Of a stretch of DNA of 64,000 nt, positions 11,575 through 21,545 are shown piece after piece (position 1 is the stretch's first letter; each line of letters opens with the position of its first letter). The position numbers were made by a program, and so were the translations under genes. A model generated the notes under the pieces. The model had not been told where the DNA came from, did not search any database, and saw only the letters and a list, made by a program, of their open reading frames with translations. Where the stretch lies: positions 62,001-126,000 of the forward strand of contig JAODTK010000788.1 in the NCBI GenBank assembly GCA_026419785.1, in the 5' to 3' direction. The DNA is from Sclerodactyla briareus. Lineage: Eukaryota > Echinodermata > Holothuroidea > Dendrochirotida > Sclerodactylidae.

Positions 11575-11719
11575 ATGGTCTTTTGGGGTGTTACTCTATG
11601 AGATATTCACCTCGGAGGGTCCCTTCCCTATCCCGGCATGGCTCCCCGTTCCTGTCTCCCTCCTCTTCGAAGCAAGGCCTAAACGCCCATGGATCACCAA
11701 GTAACCTGCGGACGAACGT
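11575..11719 (+). CDS. Receptor tyrosine kinase, C-lobe exon (frame broken)
   Basis: The acceptor CTCAATCGCAG and the preceding exon's phase join to give DVWSFGVLLYEIFTSEG, the kinase subdomain IX with its conserved aspartate and tryptophan. The next conserved motif, PYPGM, is present but one frame away. The end, SNLRTN, lies in yet another frame and joins the next exon as NV-FQLM. At least two indels are therefore needed to read it as a working kinase. The donor is AACGT|GTGAGT. Both splice sites are intact. Confidence 0.85.
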
Positions 11720-12378
11720 GTGAGTTGTAGACAATTACAATTCGAATTTTGTTCAGTTTCCGCCGTATCATAATTCCCGCTTAGTCATTCCTGCAAAGCG
11801 TGGAAACTTGACTATTGACCAAGAAAAGGAAAAATCCTACTATTGGAGTGGTGACAAAAAAGGAAGGCATGTATGTAACGACTCTCTAAAATACCACAGT
11901 GTTTATCAGCAGTTGTGAAAACGGCTGTAGAAAATTCGATGATTTCATACAAATGCACCCCAAAAAACTTTTTCTTAGGCCAGTTCGGGGTGCTTTATAT
12001 TCTTAGCCTATACAACCATTCCATATTTTGATGTGGGAGACTTATTACACAGTAGTAAATTAACAGTGGATTACTGACCAGGGTAACCCCCTAGCGGATG
12101 CCAGCATGGTAGGGTGAGAAGTGTGTAATGACAACTCGATCACGGTGCTGTGGACAGGTTACTGTGGACCAGGAGTCCGCTCAATATCAGTTTTCCTCTA
12201 ACATTTTTATTGCTCCATTCTTGCTCTCTTTTATTACATACAGGAAACATATGAAGATAACATTTCATCGCATGGAGCAAATCATACAGATTCATAGTCT
12301 ATGTGAACCTTCAATTCAAACCGTTCAGCATAATTCCTAATATCTGAATTACAATTACGGTATATCTTCATAACACAG
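11720..12378 (+). other. Kinase intron
   Basis: A 659-bp intron between two kinase exons. No repeat or second gene was recognised. Confidence 0.6.
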
Positions 12379-12509
12379 ATTTCAGCTGATGAGTTCGTGT
12401 TGGAATGACGTCCCGAAGGCTCGGCCGCGTTTCACGAAAATCTCTGAATATCTGGCAGGAATGCTGACGAAGAGAACAATTATCTTCATTGGAATCAGAA
12501 TATTTTATT
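12379..12509 (+). CDS. Receptor tyrosine kinase, last kinase-domain exon
   Basis: Acceptor TAACACAG joins in phase with the exon at 11575 to give VFQLMSSCWNDVPKARPRF, then TKISEYLAGMLTKR. This is kinase subdomain XI (the CW-x(6)-RP motif), which closes the C-lobe, including the arginine that anchors to the APE-equivalent segment. The frame is clean. The most likely donor is TTTATT|GTGAGTGC at 12510, leaving phase 1. If so, a further exon is needed before the tail exon at 14760, which enters in phase 2. Confidence 0.87.
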
Positions 12510-12520
12510 GTGAGTGCACG

Positions 12521-12602
12521 TATGTATGTATGTATGTATTATGTATGTATGTATGTATGTATGTATTATGTATGTATGTATGTATGTATGTGTGTGTGTG
12601 TG
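12521..12602 (+). repeat. (ATGT)n and (TG)n microsatellite
   Basis: Repeated TATG units with three breaks of the form TATTATG, ending in a TG run. It follows the last kinase exon within about 12 bases. Open frames crossing it on both strands are repeat products. Confidence 0.9.
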
Positions 12603-14759
12603 TCTACAAATTCTAGAAACCCAAACCATGTTAAATATTATGTACCCCACTATCCATGGCAAGCGTTGTTCAATGAGTGGGTTCATTCCCGACACTATTA
12701 GCCATATCCTTAGCAGTTGTTCCTGTGTCGGCATATGTATTTAATGGAAGGCATGATATCGCTCTGGGCCATTACAAATTGAATTCAAGTGAAGAAAATG
12801 TCGTTCAATGAGAACGAGTGCTTAATCCTCAACATAAATAGTGACCCATTATTTGTTTGGTTGTGAGGCCTTCATTGTTAATGTTGGTCATAATAAACCT
12901 AATATCTACATTTCAGACGAGCAGGACCACCATGCCTATATCATTTGAAGTTCACAGCATTCGATGCTGCCATACAAACTTGTTATGACCATAAATTCAA
13001 CAAGTGCATGACTCTGTGTTCAGCTGTTCAAGCGACTGGATATCGTTGCACTATATCGTGTTAGTGATCGGTGCATTGGGTATAGTCCACAAGCATTTTG
13101 TATCGGGTCTCAGAAAACTTGGCATACCCAGTTCCGCCGCAAAAGCCATTGCTAAATACCTGAGTATTTCCAGTATGACTGGCTCAAGACGAGTCTGGAG
13201 GAAACGCGTACGTAAATGCTATTTTGTTCCACATGGTATATTAATTGCATAATGTATATAACCTGTCTTGTCTTGTCTGGTACTATGCAAACACAACTAG
13301 TGGTTTTATCGTTATATATAATTCTGTATTCATGATATATTATGCAATAAACGAGCCGAAATATGTATGTATGTATGCATGCATGCATTTGCGTGCGTGT
13401 GTGTATGTAAAATGATTCCCTCGTAGGGACAAATTCCCCATGTGGAAAAGTCAAAGCCAATATGTTATTATCAAAGCCGTAATCATACGTCGCTGCCATA
13501 TTCATTAAGAATAATACATTTTGTAACAGAAATGGATTCCGGAATTGGTTTAAATTTAAAATTGGTTAAAATGTTTCACTCCTGCATGCAGGTAGATTGG
13601 TAGGATTTTTGTTGTTTTTCAAAAGCGAATTCAAATTACTATTTTATTGAACAGCTAATAATCTGTCTGCGCGTAACATAATCACTTCGTGCGTAACGGT
13701 TACATGTTGACGTTGTTCCCCAACTAATATTTATAAGTAATAATGAACAAAATATGTTAACGAGTAGTGGTTTATCGGCTTTCCCATTGCAAGCACAAAC
13801 TAAAATGAATAATGACATTGTCGCACTAGTGAATTCAGAATATGACTCTGTTGGGGATTCTATGTAATCATGTCATTTTATTCCCATTGGTTATGAATAT
13901 TCAAATGTAAACACTATACATAACACGCCTGCGTTGTTTAAAGGACAGTGGTTATGTAAATTGACTTTACTTTTGGTGCTGTCTGTTTGTTACCTTATGA
14001 CAGCCGAAACTTCAGACCGATTTCGCCGATTCGAACAAGTCGAATGTACCGATAAGGAAGAATCAGCTATTGCAAAATTTGCCTTGTGAAATCACGGGGG
14101 GAAACGTAAGATCCCCTATAATACAAAGTCAATGTAAAACATGTATTTTTGAAAATAATGTACTAAACAAACTATAGATGGGATCCGAATGAAAGCCCAC
14201 CGAATCATTCACAGAATATCACAGCCACCAGAATCTCATTACATTTCTAAGTAAATGCCCTTTTGTCTCCCTGTTATAATGGCGCAAAAGTGCCCAGCAT
14301 TTGACTGAGTAGGATCGATTGGCAGCTGATGCATTAATTTCCCTCCGTGATGTCAGGGATCCCTTCAATTTCTCGAAAGTAATGAAAGATCTCAACAAGA
14401 AGGCAACATCTAAAACCTCCAACTTGGGGCGGTATGGTTTTGAAGTGTCCTCATTTTCACCTTGGCTAGTTTAAAGCAAATCTGCAAGACCATGACTTAA
14501 TACCGAGCAGGTCATGGTCAAGTAGCTAACGGTGCAATACCCGTGGAGATCCTAACAGAATCGCATCACAGGGAGAGAATAGAGAAAATCTCTGGGGTCA
14601 CCGTGCGGGAACAGGGAGCCCGCTACTAACAGACCGGGTGGGTGTTTGTAGTGGGGTTACTGCATGACAGGGTAAGACTATGCCCCAGATGCTGAAATGA
14701 TTGATGCATGAGACTGCCCCGGGACGCTCAACTTATTTTTTTTTTAATGTTCTCATCAG
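12603..14759 (+). other. Downstream part of the kinase gene, exons unresolved
   Basis: An acceptor-like TTTCAG precedes 12916, and an open stretch from there reads GPPCLYHLKFTAFDAAIQ and then a cysteine-containing segment up to a stop near 13060. A second open stretch (about 13090-13206) ends at a good donor, AAACGC|GTACGT. Either could be an exon between the kinase domain and the tail, but phases do not agree with both neighbours and no homology is recognised. A short ATGT/ATGC patch lies at about 13361-13388. Confidence 0.3.
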
Positions 14760-14928
14760 GATGAGAGACCGGGTCTCCGCAAGAAATGAACTTCATGTTG
14801 AGATACCAACAAGTGACCTGGCTCCTATCAATGGCCACGAACACAATGAGGTCAACCAAGATCAACTGCCGGACGCCCTCAACAGCGGGCCCGAGGAAGC
14901 CGCTTGGACTAGCGACGGGGTGTTTTGA
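14760..14928 (+). CDS. Probable C-terminal tail exon of the tyrosine kinase
   Basis: A long polypyrimidine tract (TTTTTTTTTAATGTTCTCATCAG) precedes an open stretch of 55 codons ending in TGA. It reads MRDRVSARNELHVEIPTSD, LAPINGHEHNEV, then an acidic end finishing EEAAWTSDGVF. The composition is that of a flexible, acidic cytoplasmic tail, with no tyrosine. Assignment to the kinase gene rests on strand, position and the following polyadenylation signal. The splice phase (2) does not match the donor at 12510, so one exon may be missing. Confidence 0.5.
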
Positions 14929-15133
14929 ACAAACAGTGTGCTTTGTTCAAGCGGACATTCACTGTAGATTACCGAAACACTTCTGCACCACTAACGCGGC
15001 AAAAATTGTCATGTATATCTGAAGATCACACTAGTGTTCAGGCTGGGATCCCAAAGAGGCGGTATGAATGCGAACACATATTTTTACGATTTTACGGACA
15101 CTTTGGTATGAATATTTTTTGTAAGCTCATGCG

Positions 15134-15139
15134 AATAAA
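15134..15139 (+). terminator. Candidate polyadenylation signal AATAAA
   Basis: AATAAA about 200 bases after the TGA of the tail exon, a reasonable 3' UTR length. No clear GU-rich element was verified after it. Confidence 0.4.
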
Positions 15140-15317
15140 CGTTGAGGGGGAAGACGTTCCATAGAATCGATCTGCGGTGGTACGGCATCGATGCCGAATT
15201 CGTTCACGCGTAGTTATTTGCCATGAAGTGCTGGTTGTTTCATTCGGACTACACCTGACCTCTGTAGAACGTATATCTATCACGAGACACCGAATACAGC
15301 ATGATAATGATGATTTT

Positions 15318-15327
15318 AATAATAATA

Positions 15328-15363
<36 letters not shown>

Positions 15364-15402
15364 TAATAATAAAAGAACTATAATAATAATAATAATAATA
15401 AT
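15318..15402 (+). repeat. (AAT)n microsatellite
   Basis: Runs of AAT interrupted by AAAGAACTA. A second array of the same triplet in the same direction lies at about 16062-16118. Confidence 0.9.
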
Positions 15403-15587
15403 GAAATGAAACACATCCCCTGTCTTAGCTGACGTAAATTGGACATTTATGGATGGAGTCATTCCGCATCCCAATCCGCATCTATGGCATCGTAACATAT
15501 GTAAAAAATTTTTAACCTTTTGGAGATGGATTGGTCGTCTGCTACGTCCATCGAACAACGACGGCGATTTTGCATGCTCACGGCAAA

Positions 15588-16061
15588 TATCTAAAGCCGC
15601 TTTCCATGCCCGCGGGCGGGGCGGGCGGGCGGCCGGGCGGGCGGCGGGGCGTTTTCTCCTCGAATCGGTAGCGATTTTTTCCGCTCCGCCCCGCGTGTCC
15701 GCATGGGAGTTCGCAATCAATTCCCGGGATTTCCCTGCAATCTTACCGTCTTGAGCGGATATGGAAGTATGAGGACAATTTTGAGTTCAAATATGTTCCA
15801 ACCACATTCATCACTGTTTCAACAACAGGGCTGCGATTTTATACAGATTGTGTCTAAATTCAATGGCCAGTCACCTATATTTGAACACCTATTTACATGT
15901 TTAAAACCGATGATGATATGTCAAGTATTGCTAATTAAATCTTCAAAACAGTCAATTGTGAAGTTTTAATGGTGGCCTAATTGTTGACTTTCAGCCAATG
16001 TTTTCAGAAAATAACACCGTTGTCAGGTTTTTAAACAATTGTATGCGTCCGGTGTTTGCTA

Positions 16062-16095
<34 letters not shown>

Positions 16096-16286
16096 TAATA
16101 ATAATAATAATAATATTATGCTCCCATCGGTTCTTATATCGCGCATATACCCACTAAATGTGAGAAGAGGTGCGTGACTCGAGAACACGCCCGCCGCCCG
16201 CCCTGCATGGGAAACTATTGAGTTGAAAAACGCACTCCGGCGCGCCCGCCCGCCCGCCCGCCCGCGTGCATGAAACGCGGCTTAAT
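15588..16286. repeat. GC-rich inverted arms (15588-15658 and 16188-16286)
   Basis: The left arm reads AAAGCCGCTTTCCATGC, then runs of GGGCGGGC. The right arm, reverse-complemented, reads TTAAGCCGCGTTTCATGC, then the same GGGCGGGC runs, so about 40 bp match in opposite directions. The left arm has four or more close G-runs on the + strand, able in principle to form a G-quadruplex; the right arm has them on the minus strand. The arms enclose the second AAT array (16062-16118) and otherwise unremarkable sequence. Confidence 0.6.
16062..16118 (+). repeat. (AAT)n microsatellite
   Basis: AAT units with one slipped TAAT, between the two GC-rich arms. Confidence 0.9.
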
Positions 16287-16407
16287 GGGGGCTTATATGT
16301 AACTTGAATCGAACAATTCCTCTTTGAGAATGCCAGAATCACGCTGATAACGAAGGGAGGGCAAAACGTCCCACACGATTTCATAACATTAGAAATGGTC
16401 CCATATA

Positions 16408-16459
16408 CTGCGTTCATTGCCTGTTGCAAGAGGCGACTTGCAACAGGCAGTGAACGCAG
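16408..16459. repeat. Hairpin: 23-bp arms, 6-base loop
   Basis: The left arm (16408-16430) and right arm (16437-16459) are reverse complements at 22 of 23 positions, with loop AGGCGA. The arms contain CCTGTTGCAAG and CTTGCAACAGG. The stem does not extend beyond the arms. It is shorter than a usual microRNA precursor. It may be the end of a fold-back element or a cruciform-forming site. Confidence 0.85.
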
Positions 16460-18820
16460 ATCTTGATAGTTGCAACGTATCGCCAACACTGTACGTCATC
16501 GGTTTTAAATGAGCCCAATACTTCCGGGGGGGGGGGGGGGGGGCATCGGAACGATTTATTAACCGGGTAACAGACTTGAACTTATTCTAAACAGCCCCAA
16601 CGTCCCAACGCAGGTCGATATTGGTTTCTATGATTATCAATGCGACTTATGCGTTGATATACTGTGATACAAGTTTTTCGCGTGACGTCAGGCACTCCAA
16701 ATGCTGTGTAGAAATTACACAATTGTGGCATATTATACACAATGATCGTGTCATTTCTCACACAGCACCGGGATAGGTGTGCTAGTTTACCACATTTTAT
16801 AAGAAGTGGGCAAATGTCAAATTTATTAATTCGCCAGATATCGCGAACGATATTGCCTTATTGAGTAGCCTAATTTGCAATATTTGTTGGATATCCCACG
16901 CAAACTGGATGGATTGGTCCTGCCTTCGTAGTTGCTGGCGAACTATGCCACTATCCTGATGCTTCTATATCCTCTTTTCCATAAACTATACATGCGTCAT
17001 CTGACAGCTGTCGCGCCTGTTATTGATAGTTAGCTCCCTAATTATCCATTTGCCGTTTCCATCCGGCAGCTGGTTGTCAGATCGTTATCACACACTTCTT
17101 ATTTTAATCTGGTTTTTCATTTTGTTTTCATTATTCTCCGATAAGAATAAGAACATTCTTAATAACTGAAACCAGTCGTTTTACTTTCGATGAGAAAGAA
17201 AGTTCACTGTAAACTAGGCATTGTTTATTTACAGTTAATTACCAACCCCTTCAGCTGCGTTATCACGATGAATTTCACGATAAACTACTGTAAATTAAGT
17301 TACCCGTACCGCTTTTGATTTAATCATAGGCTATAGTAAACTGGAATATCCGAGAAATGCGCTGTCACTGATTTGAGAGGCCCTCATGTACAGGCACAAA
17401 TAATTGGTTCAACAGGATGTATTATTATATGTTACAGGCAATGTCGAATATATTAACGCCTATTGAATATGTAATATAGCATGATCTTATGATTTTTATC
17501 TAACATCTTGACTCTCTAGTTGATGTAATCTCAATATTAGATTTTTCTGTTTCATGCAAAATATGTGTAAGCAATATTTACGGCCGGGGACTTATTCTTC
17601 GCGACGGAAAATAAGAAGCTGAGTGACAATCAGTTTGTTAATCTTCACATGTGAACAGTGGCACTGTTGGGGAGGATGCTAACGCGCTGAGATGAAGACG
17701 TTTCTAAGGGAATGGAACAATGAATTTTTTGCCGAGAGAGGATCGTGCCAGATCGATATTGCAGATTGTCAACAACGACCACTGTCTTACCCTTCTATAA
17801 ATGGGAAGTTAGAAAATCGTAATTCTTGACTTTCTCTGTCTTGTGAGTATACGCGGACCGTAAGCCATGACAGAATACAGAGTATTTACAACGTGTTAGC
17901 GTTTTCCAGAAAGGCTTTTCATGATAATCAATACTCTTGTAGGATTCGGTATCTCTGCAAATCCATTTACTACCAGGTGGCGGGAAACTGAGCGCGAACT
18001 TTGGATTTTGTTACTTACGTTATGTTACCCAAAACCACTGGACAAAGTGAAAACGATTTACAAACTTTAACTTTCATGCATACTGGTCTTTATCCCCGCA
18101 GCAACAGACTGACGGATGGACAAGAGAGAAAGCCATAATTAAACATACAATAGTGAAATCACAGCAGGTCACTCTACACCATAGCACTGAGGAATCATTG
18201 ACCTGACCATAGAACAGTCTTCGACTCAGTCGTTTTGTTCACCTACTCTTTTTGTTAACTTTTCCGTTAGGTTACACAAAACACACTGGACAGATGAAAA
18301 GATTTACACACTTTAGTGGAGAAAAAACCTCAGCTAGTAGCCTACCCAGGCTTGCCTGCGACACCGCGAAGCATGCAATTCTAAAATATCATTCGGCAGA
18401 GCTGGTGGTGGCTTTGATTACCTAATGCTCTTAAAAAACTGATCGGGTCTTGCACCTACCCTGCCTTATGTCAATATCATTATCACACGGCATCTCAATA
18501 TCCGCAGTGGCACCAGTGGGTCGGAATGATTTTGCACTGAACTCTCTACTCCAGGCCAGCCACTTTGATTGCCTTGTTTAAAATTGTAGCAACAGTCCAG
18601 CATTAATTGGCCCCTGTAAGGGGCGCAAACTTAGGAAAACCTGGCCCTGTTACCTGCTCGCCATCCTCGGTTCTCAGTAAATATCCTTACGACTTCCCTG
18701 GACTCACTTGAATGTCCATTTGTAACCTGCACGAAAACCCTGTTTTGGTCATGTCATTTTTCACCCCATGTAAGGTCACTGTGGCTTCCTTGTCCCCAAA
18801 AACATGTGGTCTGTTGCTAA
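16460..18820. other. No gene; G-run and a two-copy direct repeat
   Basis: A G-run lies at about 16526-16543. No open frame of note exists on either strand for more than 2 kb. A segment at about 18015-18070 (CACTGGACAAAGTGAAAACG, then ATTTACAAACTTT) recurs with changes at about 18262-18318, about 247 bp apart, so a two-copy tandem repeat is likely. The right end may be the 3' non-coding part of the DIRS-like element that follows. Confidence 0.5.
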
Positions 18821-18827
18821 GACAAAA

Positions 18828-19300
18828 TCAGAAAATGAACCTCCATTGAAACCGCAAGCCTGTTGGTGCAATGTCGGAAGGCCGCAACATCAACACCAGG
18901 CCATTGCGAAATGGCATTTCGACCAACTCTGCGATACCTAGTTGGGCATCATGCGGCCAACTGGTAAAAAGTTCCCTAAATGGTTCTATAGGCCTGACCT
19001 TGACACGGCCTGGGCACGCCGTCCCGACTGCACTAATATGCCTCAACAACATCTTGTTGTGGTACTGTCACAAAAATTAATTGACGATAAATTGCATACA
19101 CGTGAGACAGGCAGCCCAAAGCAACCTTGATTTGCGAGCGTGAAACAGGCTGAGCGAATCGGCAATGCTGAATAGAAAATGCGCCACAACCACCTTTTGA
19201 TCAGTTGGAGGGAAGGGTAGCGGACGGATCTGGCAGAAATCCGTCATCTGCGCAGCGCTGCATTATAAGCAAGTCCCTAGTAGAAGCAGCTAGACAAAGA
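18828..19300 (-). pseudogene. Tyrosine recombinase domain of the DIRS-like element
   Basis: On the minus strand, the stretch reads FSIADSLSL-type sequence, then after shifts PFRELFTSWPHDAQLGIAEL and VLMLRPSDIAPTGL. The last resembles the first catalytic-arginine box of tyrosine recombinases (a hydrophobic helix, then LRPSDIA). The second box with HxxR and the catalytic tyrosine were not identified; they would lie below 18.8 kb. It directly follows the RNase H region, as expected for this class. Assignment rests on one box plus position. Confidence 0.55.
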
Positions 19301-19850
19301 GGCACTGCTCAAGGCACGAGAGTCTCACTGCCTGGCATCAAATGACATGTCCACATACCCTAGGATAACTACACATTTCCTGGGTCTCGCACGCCTTGGC
19401 ATTTGTTTTTTCCTGGCGTCAGACCCTTTTTTGGTCGTCGCATGGCATGTTTTGTTGCCATTTGTTGTAGTTTTTGAAACCACGCTGCGTGGCCATAAGG
19501 GGATAATTGTGCTACTGCTTTGCTTTTCCACCAATTGTAGAATGTAGAACCTTCGGGATCATCTTGAATGGGCATTCACGAAGTTGCTGTGTTGGGCCCA
19601 ATTTTGCTGTGCTAGTGCATCGATTCCACTGGAATGTGGGCGGCAAAACGACTGTTGTAGACCGGCAATGCGTGTTCTCTTAGCGTTGCGAAGCGATCTA
19701 TTGTGTGTGGTTCCCACATTTTGTCCCAAGTTACTGAAGAGGCTTCTGTTCACCCTCCACTCGTAATGCATGATAGTCGAGCATAGGCCGTCTGCAGTTG
19801 TGTTCATTGACCCCCGTAAGTATTTTGCGGTCAAAGATAACTCTCGATTT
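19300..19850 (-). pseudogene. RNase H domain of the DIRS-like element
   Basis: On the minus strand it reads AKYLRGSMNTTADGL, then HYEWRVNRSLFSNL, then in a second frame SGIDALAQQNWAQHSNFVNA, and further on VEKQSSSTIIPLWPRS and WFQKLQQMA. These are the RNase H tail motifs of DIRS elements (the N-x-x-AD-x-LSR-type box, the W-xx-RSxF box, the D-A-x-x-Q-x-W box and the IIPLWP segment). RNase H removes the RNA template after copying. The expected ADxLSR is broken (ADGLCS). At least two frame shifts are present. Confidence 0.8.
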
Positions 19851-20000
19851 CGTGAGCCTCCATCCAGATGGCATTTGCCAACTGTGTAAGCATTGGTGCT
19901 GGGGCCGCCAAATGTTTGATATATGCTGTGTTGCTTACATTGCCGTCAACACCTGACACACGTTTCGTGGCCTCGGGGAAGGTTTAGCGACTTAATGCCA

Positions 20001-21221
20001 TCAACACTGAGAATCAATCCTCGCGGGTAGTTTGAACGGCATCTGGCTCATCGGATGTGTCCAGGAGCCAGCTGCCAACGTTTCTTCGACAAACCGCTCC
20101 ATCCGGTCATGGAAGCGGGTTTCCCACCTGGGTAATCCATGGTCCGGTTTGGATGTGAGCCCCGTTCCAGGTGTGTAGTGCTTGGAGCCACCATCTAACA
20201 TCTTTGGCGGGTGTCGGGGCGTTGATATGGAGCATGTTCGTTCCAATCGCTCTTCGATGCTAACAACTGTACGTGTTGACGTAGGAGCAACTTTGCTGGC
20301 ACCACTGCCTTTCCGCCTTGACACACACCCCTTTGCCCTGCAAGCGTGCTAACACTCGTGGATTGACCTTGTTTGTTTTGAGAACCGACGTAGGGCTTTG
20401 CGCAAACTTGTGCTATTCGATCGTTTGGGATCCTTAGGATTGGGCTTCTCGCCTGTTCTGTGATGTAACCTATATAGGTTTTGGTTGCGATGGTGCGATA
20501 GTGCTGATTTTGCTCGTTGACACCCTCTAGCGATTTGAGTGTGGAATAAAAACAGATGTAAGTGACCCCCGACATGGTGCTGTGTCTGGGCTAGAAGAAT
20601 GAAGTCATCAACATATGACGTAACACGGACTCTTTGGTCTTAAAAACTGAATAACAGCACGAACTTTTTGCAGAAAAAATAGGGGCTGGGACTCAAACGA
20701 AAGGTAAGGACCTGCCAAACACAAGAGAAACGTTTTTCAAAAACTACTTCCCGATACTCTTGATCATTTCGGGTCACCGGAATTATGATGGTATCCGTTT
20801 CTTTAATCAAGTTGTAACAAAGGCGCATTAATGAGTTGCCACATAATCGATAAACAAGTATTAATATCCCATTTATAACCGAGTGAGTTAGCACGTTGGT
20901 AGAGCGTCCGCTTTCAACCCGGTAGGCCGGGGTCGAATCCCGGTAGGGTCATACAAAGACTTTAAAAATGGGACCTGTTGCCTTCTCGCTGCGACTCAGC
21001 ATGAGGGATAGGACAAGTGGCAAAAATATGGGCGGTTAGGCAATCTTGTGGAATAGTTGCCGTTCGGCCGTGTAAAGTACCCCCTCCTCACATAAGTACC
21101 GCAAAAAGAGGCATCGCCTTTGTTCCGTGTACATGGTGAAGGTTTCGCCGCTGACAATTCGTGTGATATCAGGTCGCACCTTGCCGGGCCTCTATAGGTA
21201 GGGTCTTTTCGGCAAGTGCTG

Positions 21222-21260
<39 letters not shown>

Positions 21261-21545
21261 AAAAAAAAATTGAAAATTTTTGGTACTTCACAGGTCTGAT
21301 TAACACGCCGCAAATCCACAATTAGACGGTATTTGCAACCCCTTTTTTGGGACACAACAATGGGGGACACACAATTTGGTTTTGGTGGGTCCCTTACAGC
21401 TCTGACAACCCCCCGTGCTCACAAGCTCAATAATTTTCTTTCCTAATGAACCTACGCTGGGCTGTGGTAAATTCCTTATTAGGTAGAGGAAAAAACAACC
21501 GGGATCAGTGACAAGAGGAATAGAAATACAACTTCCCGTAACCAA
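20001..21545 (-). pseudogene. Reverse transcriptase of the DIRS-like element, split by a SINE
   Basis: On the minus strand: KGPTKTKLCV, then SPIVVSQKRGCKYRLIVDLR, RVNQTCEVPK (fingers); then, after the SINE at 20878-21269, NLIKETDTI, NDQEYREVVFEKRFSCVWQV and SPYFFCK (palm); then SYVDDFILLAQ with the catalytic YVDD at 20604-20615; then the thumb/connection with GVCQGGKAVVPAKLLLR and LLASKSDWNEHAP. This is a near-complete set of motifs in the correct order. Several frame shifts occur. The SINE insertion falls between the RVNQ box and the palm. Confidence 0.9.
20878..21269 (+). mobile_element. tRNA-derived SINE with poly(A) tail
   Basis: The head is tRNA-like: GAGTTAGCACGTTGGTAGAGCG (box A region, near 20885) and GGTCGAATCCC (box B, 20931-20941), the internal promoter of RNA polymerase III. 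It is followed by CATACAAAGACTTTAAAAAT and a CTTCTCGCTGCGACTCAGCAT segment that resembles a body domain I recall from SINEs of several invertebrates. The tail is a run of about 35 A, one C, then nine A. It sits inside the reverse transcriptase of the DIRS-like element, in the opposite direction. No certain target duplication was seen. Confidence 0.75.

Noticed and set aside
12489..12744. Frames rich in MYVC or HTYI
   Set aside because: Translation of the ATGT microsatellite beyond the kinase donor site.
15316..15720. 134-codon minus-strand frame
   Set aside because: Made of AAT repeats (poly-Ile/Leu/Tyr) and the GC-rich arm (Arg/Ala/Pro).
20881..20952. Functional tRNA gene
   Set aside because: The anticodon arm does not pair well and the tRNA-like part runs into a SINE body and poly(A) tail.
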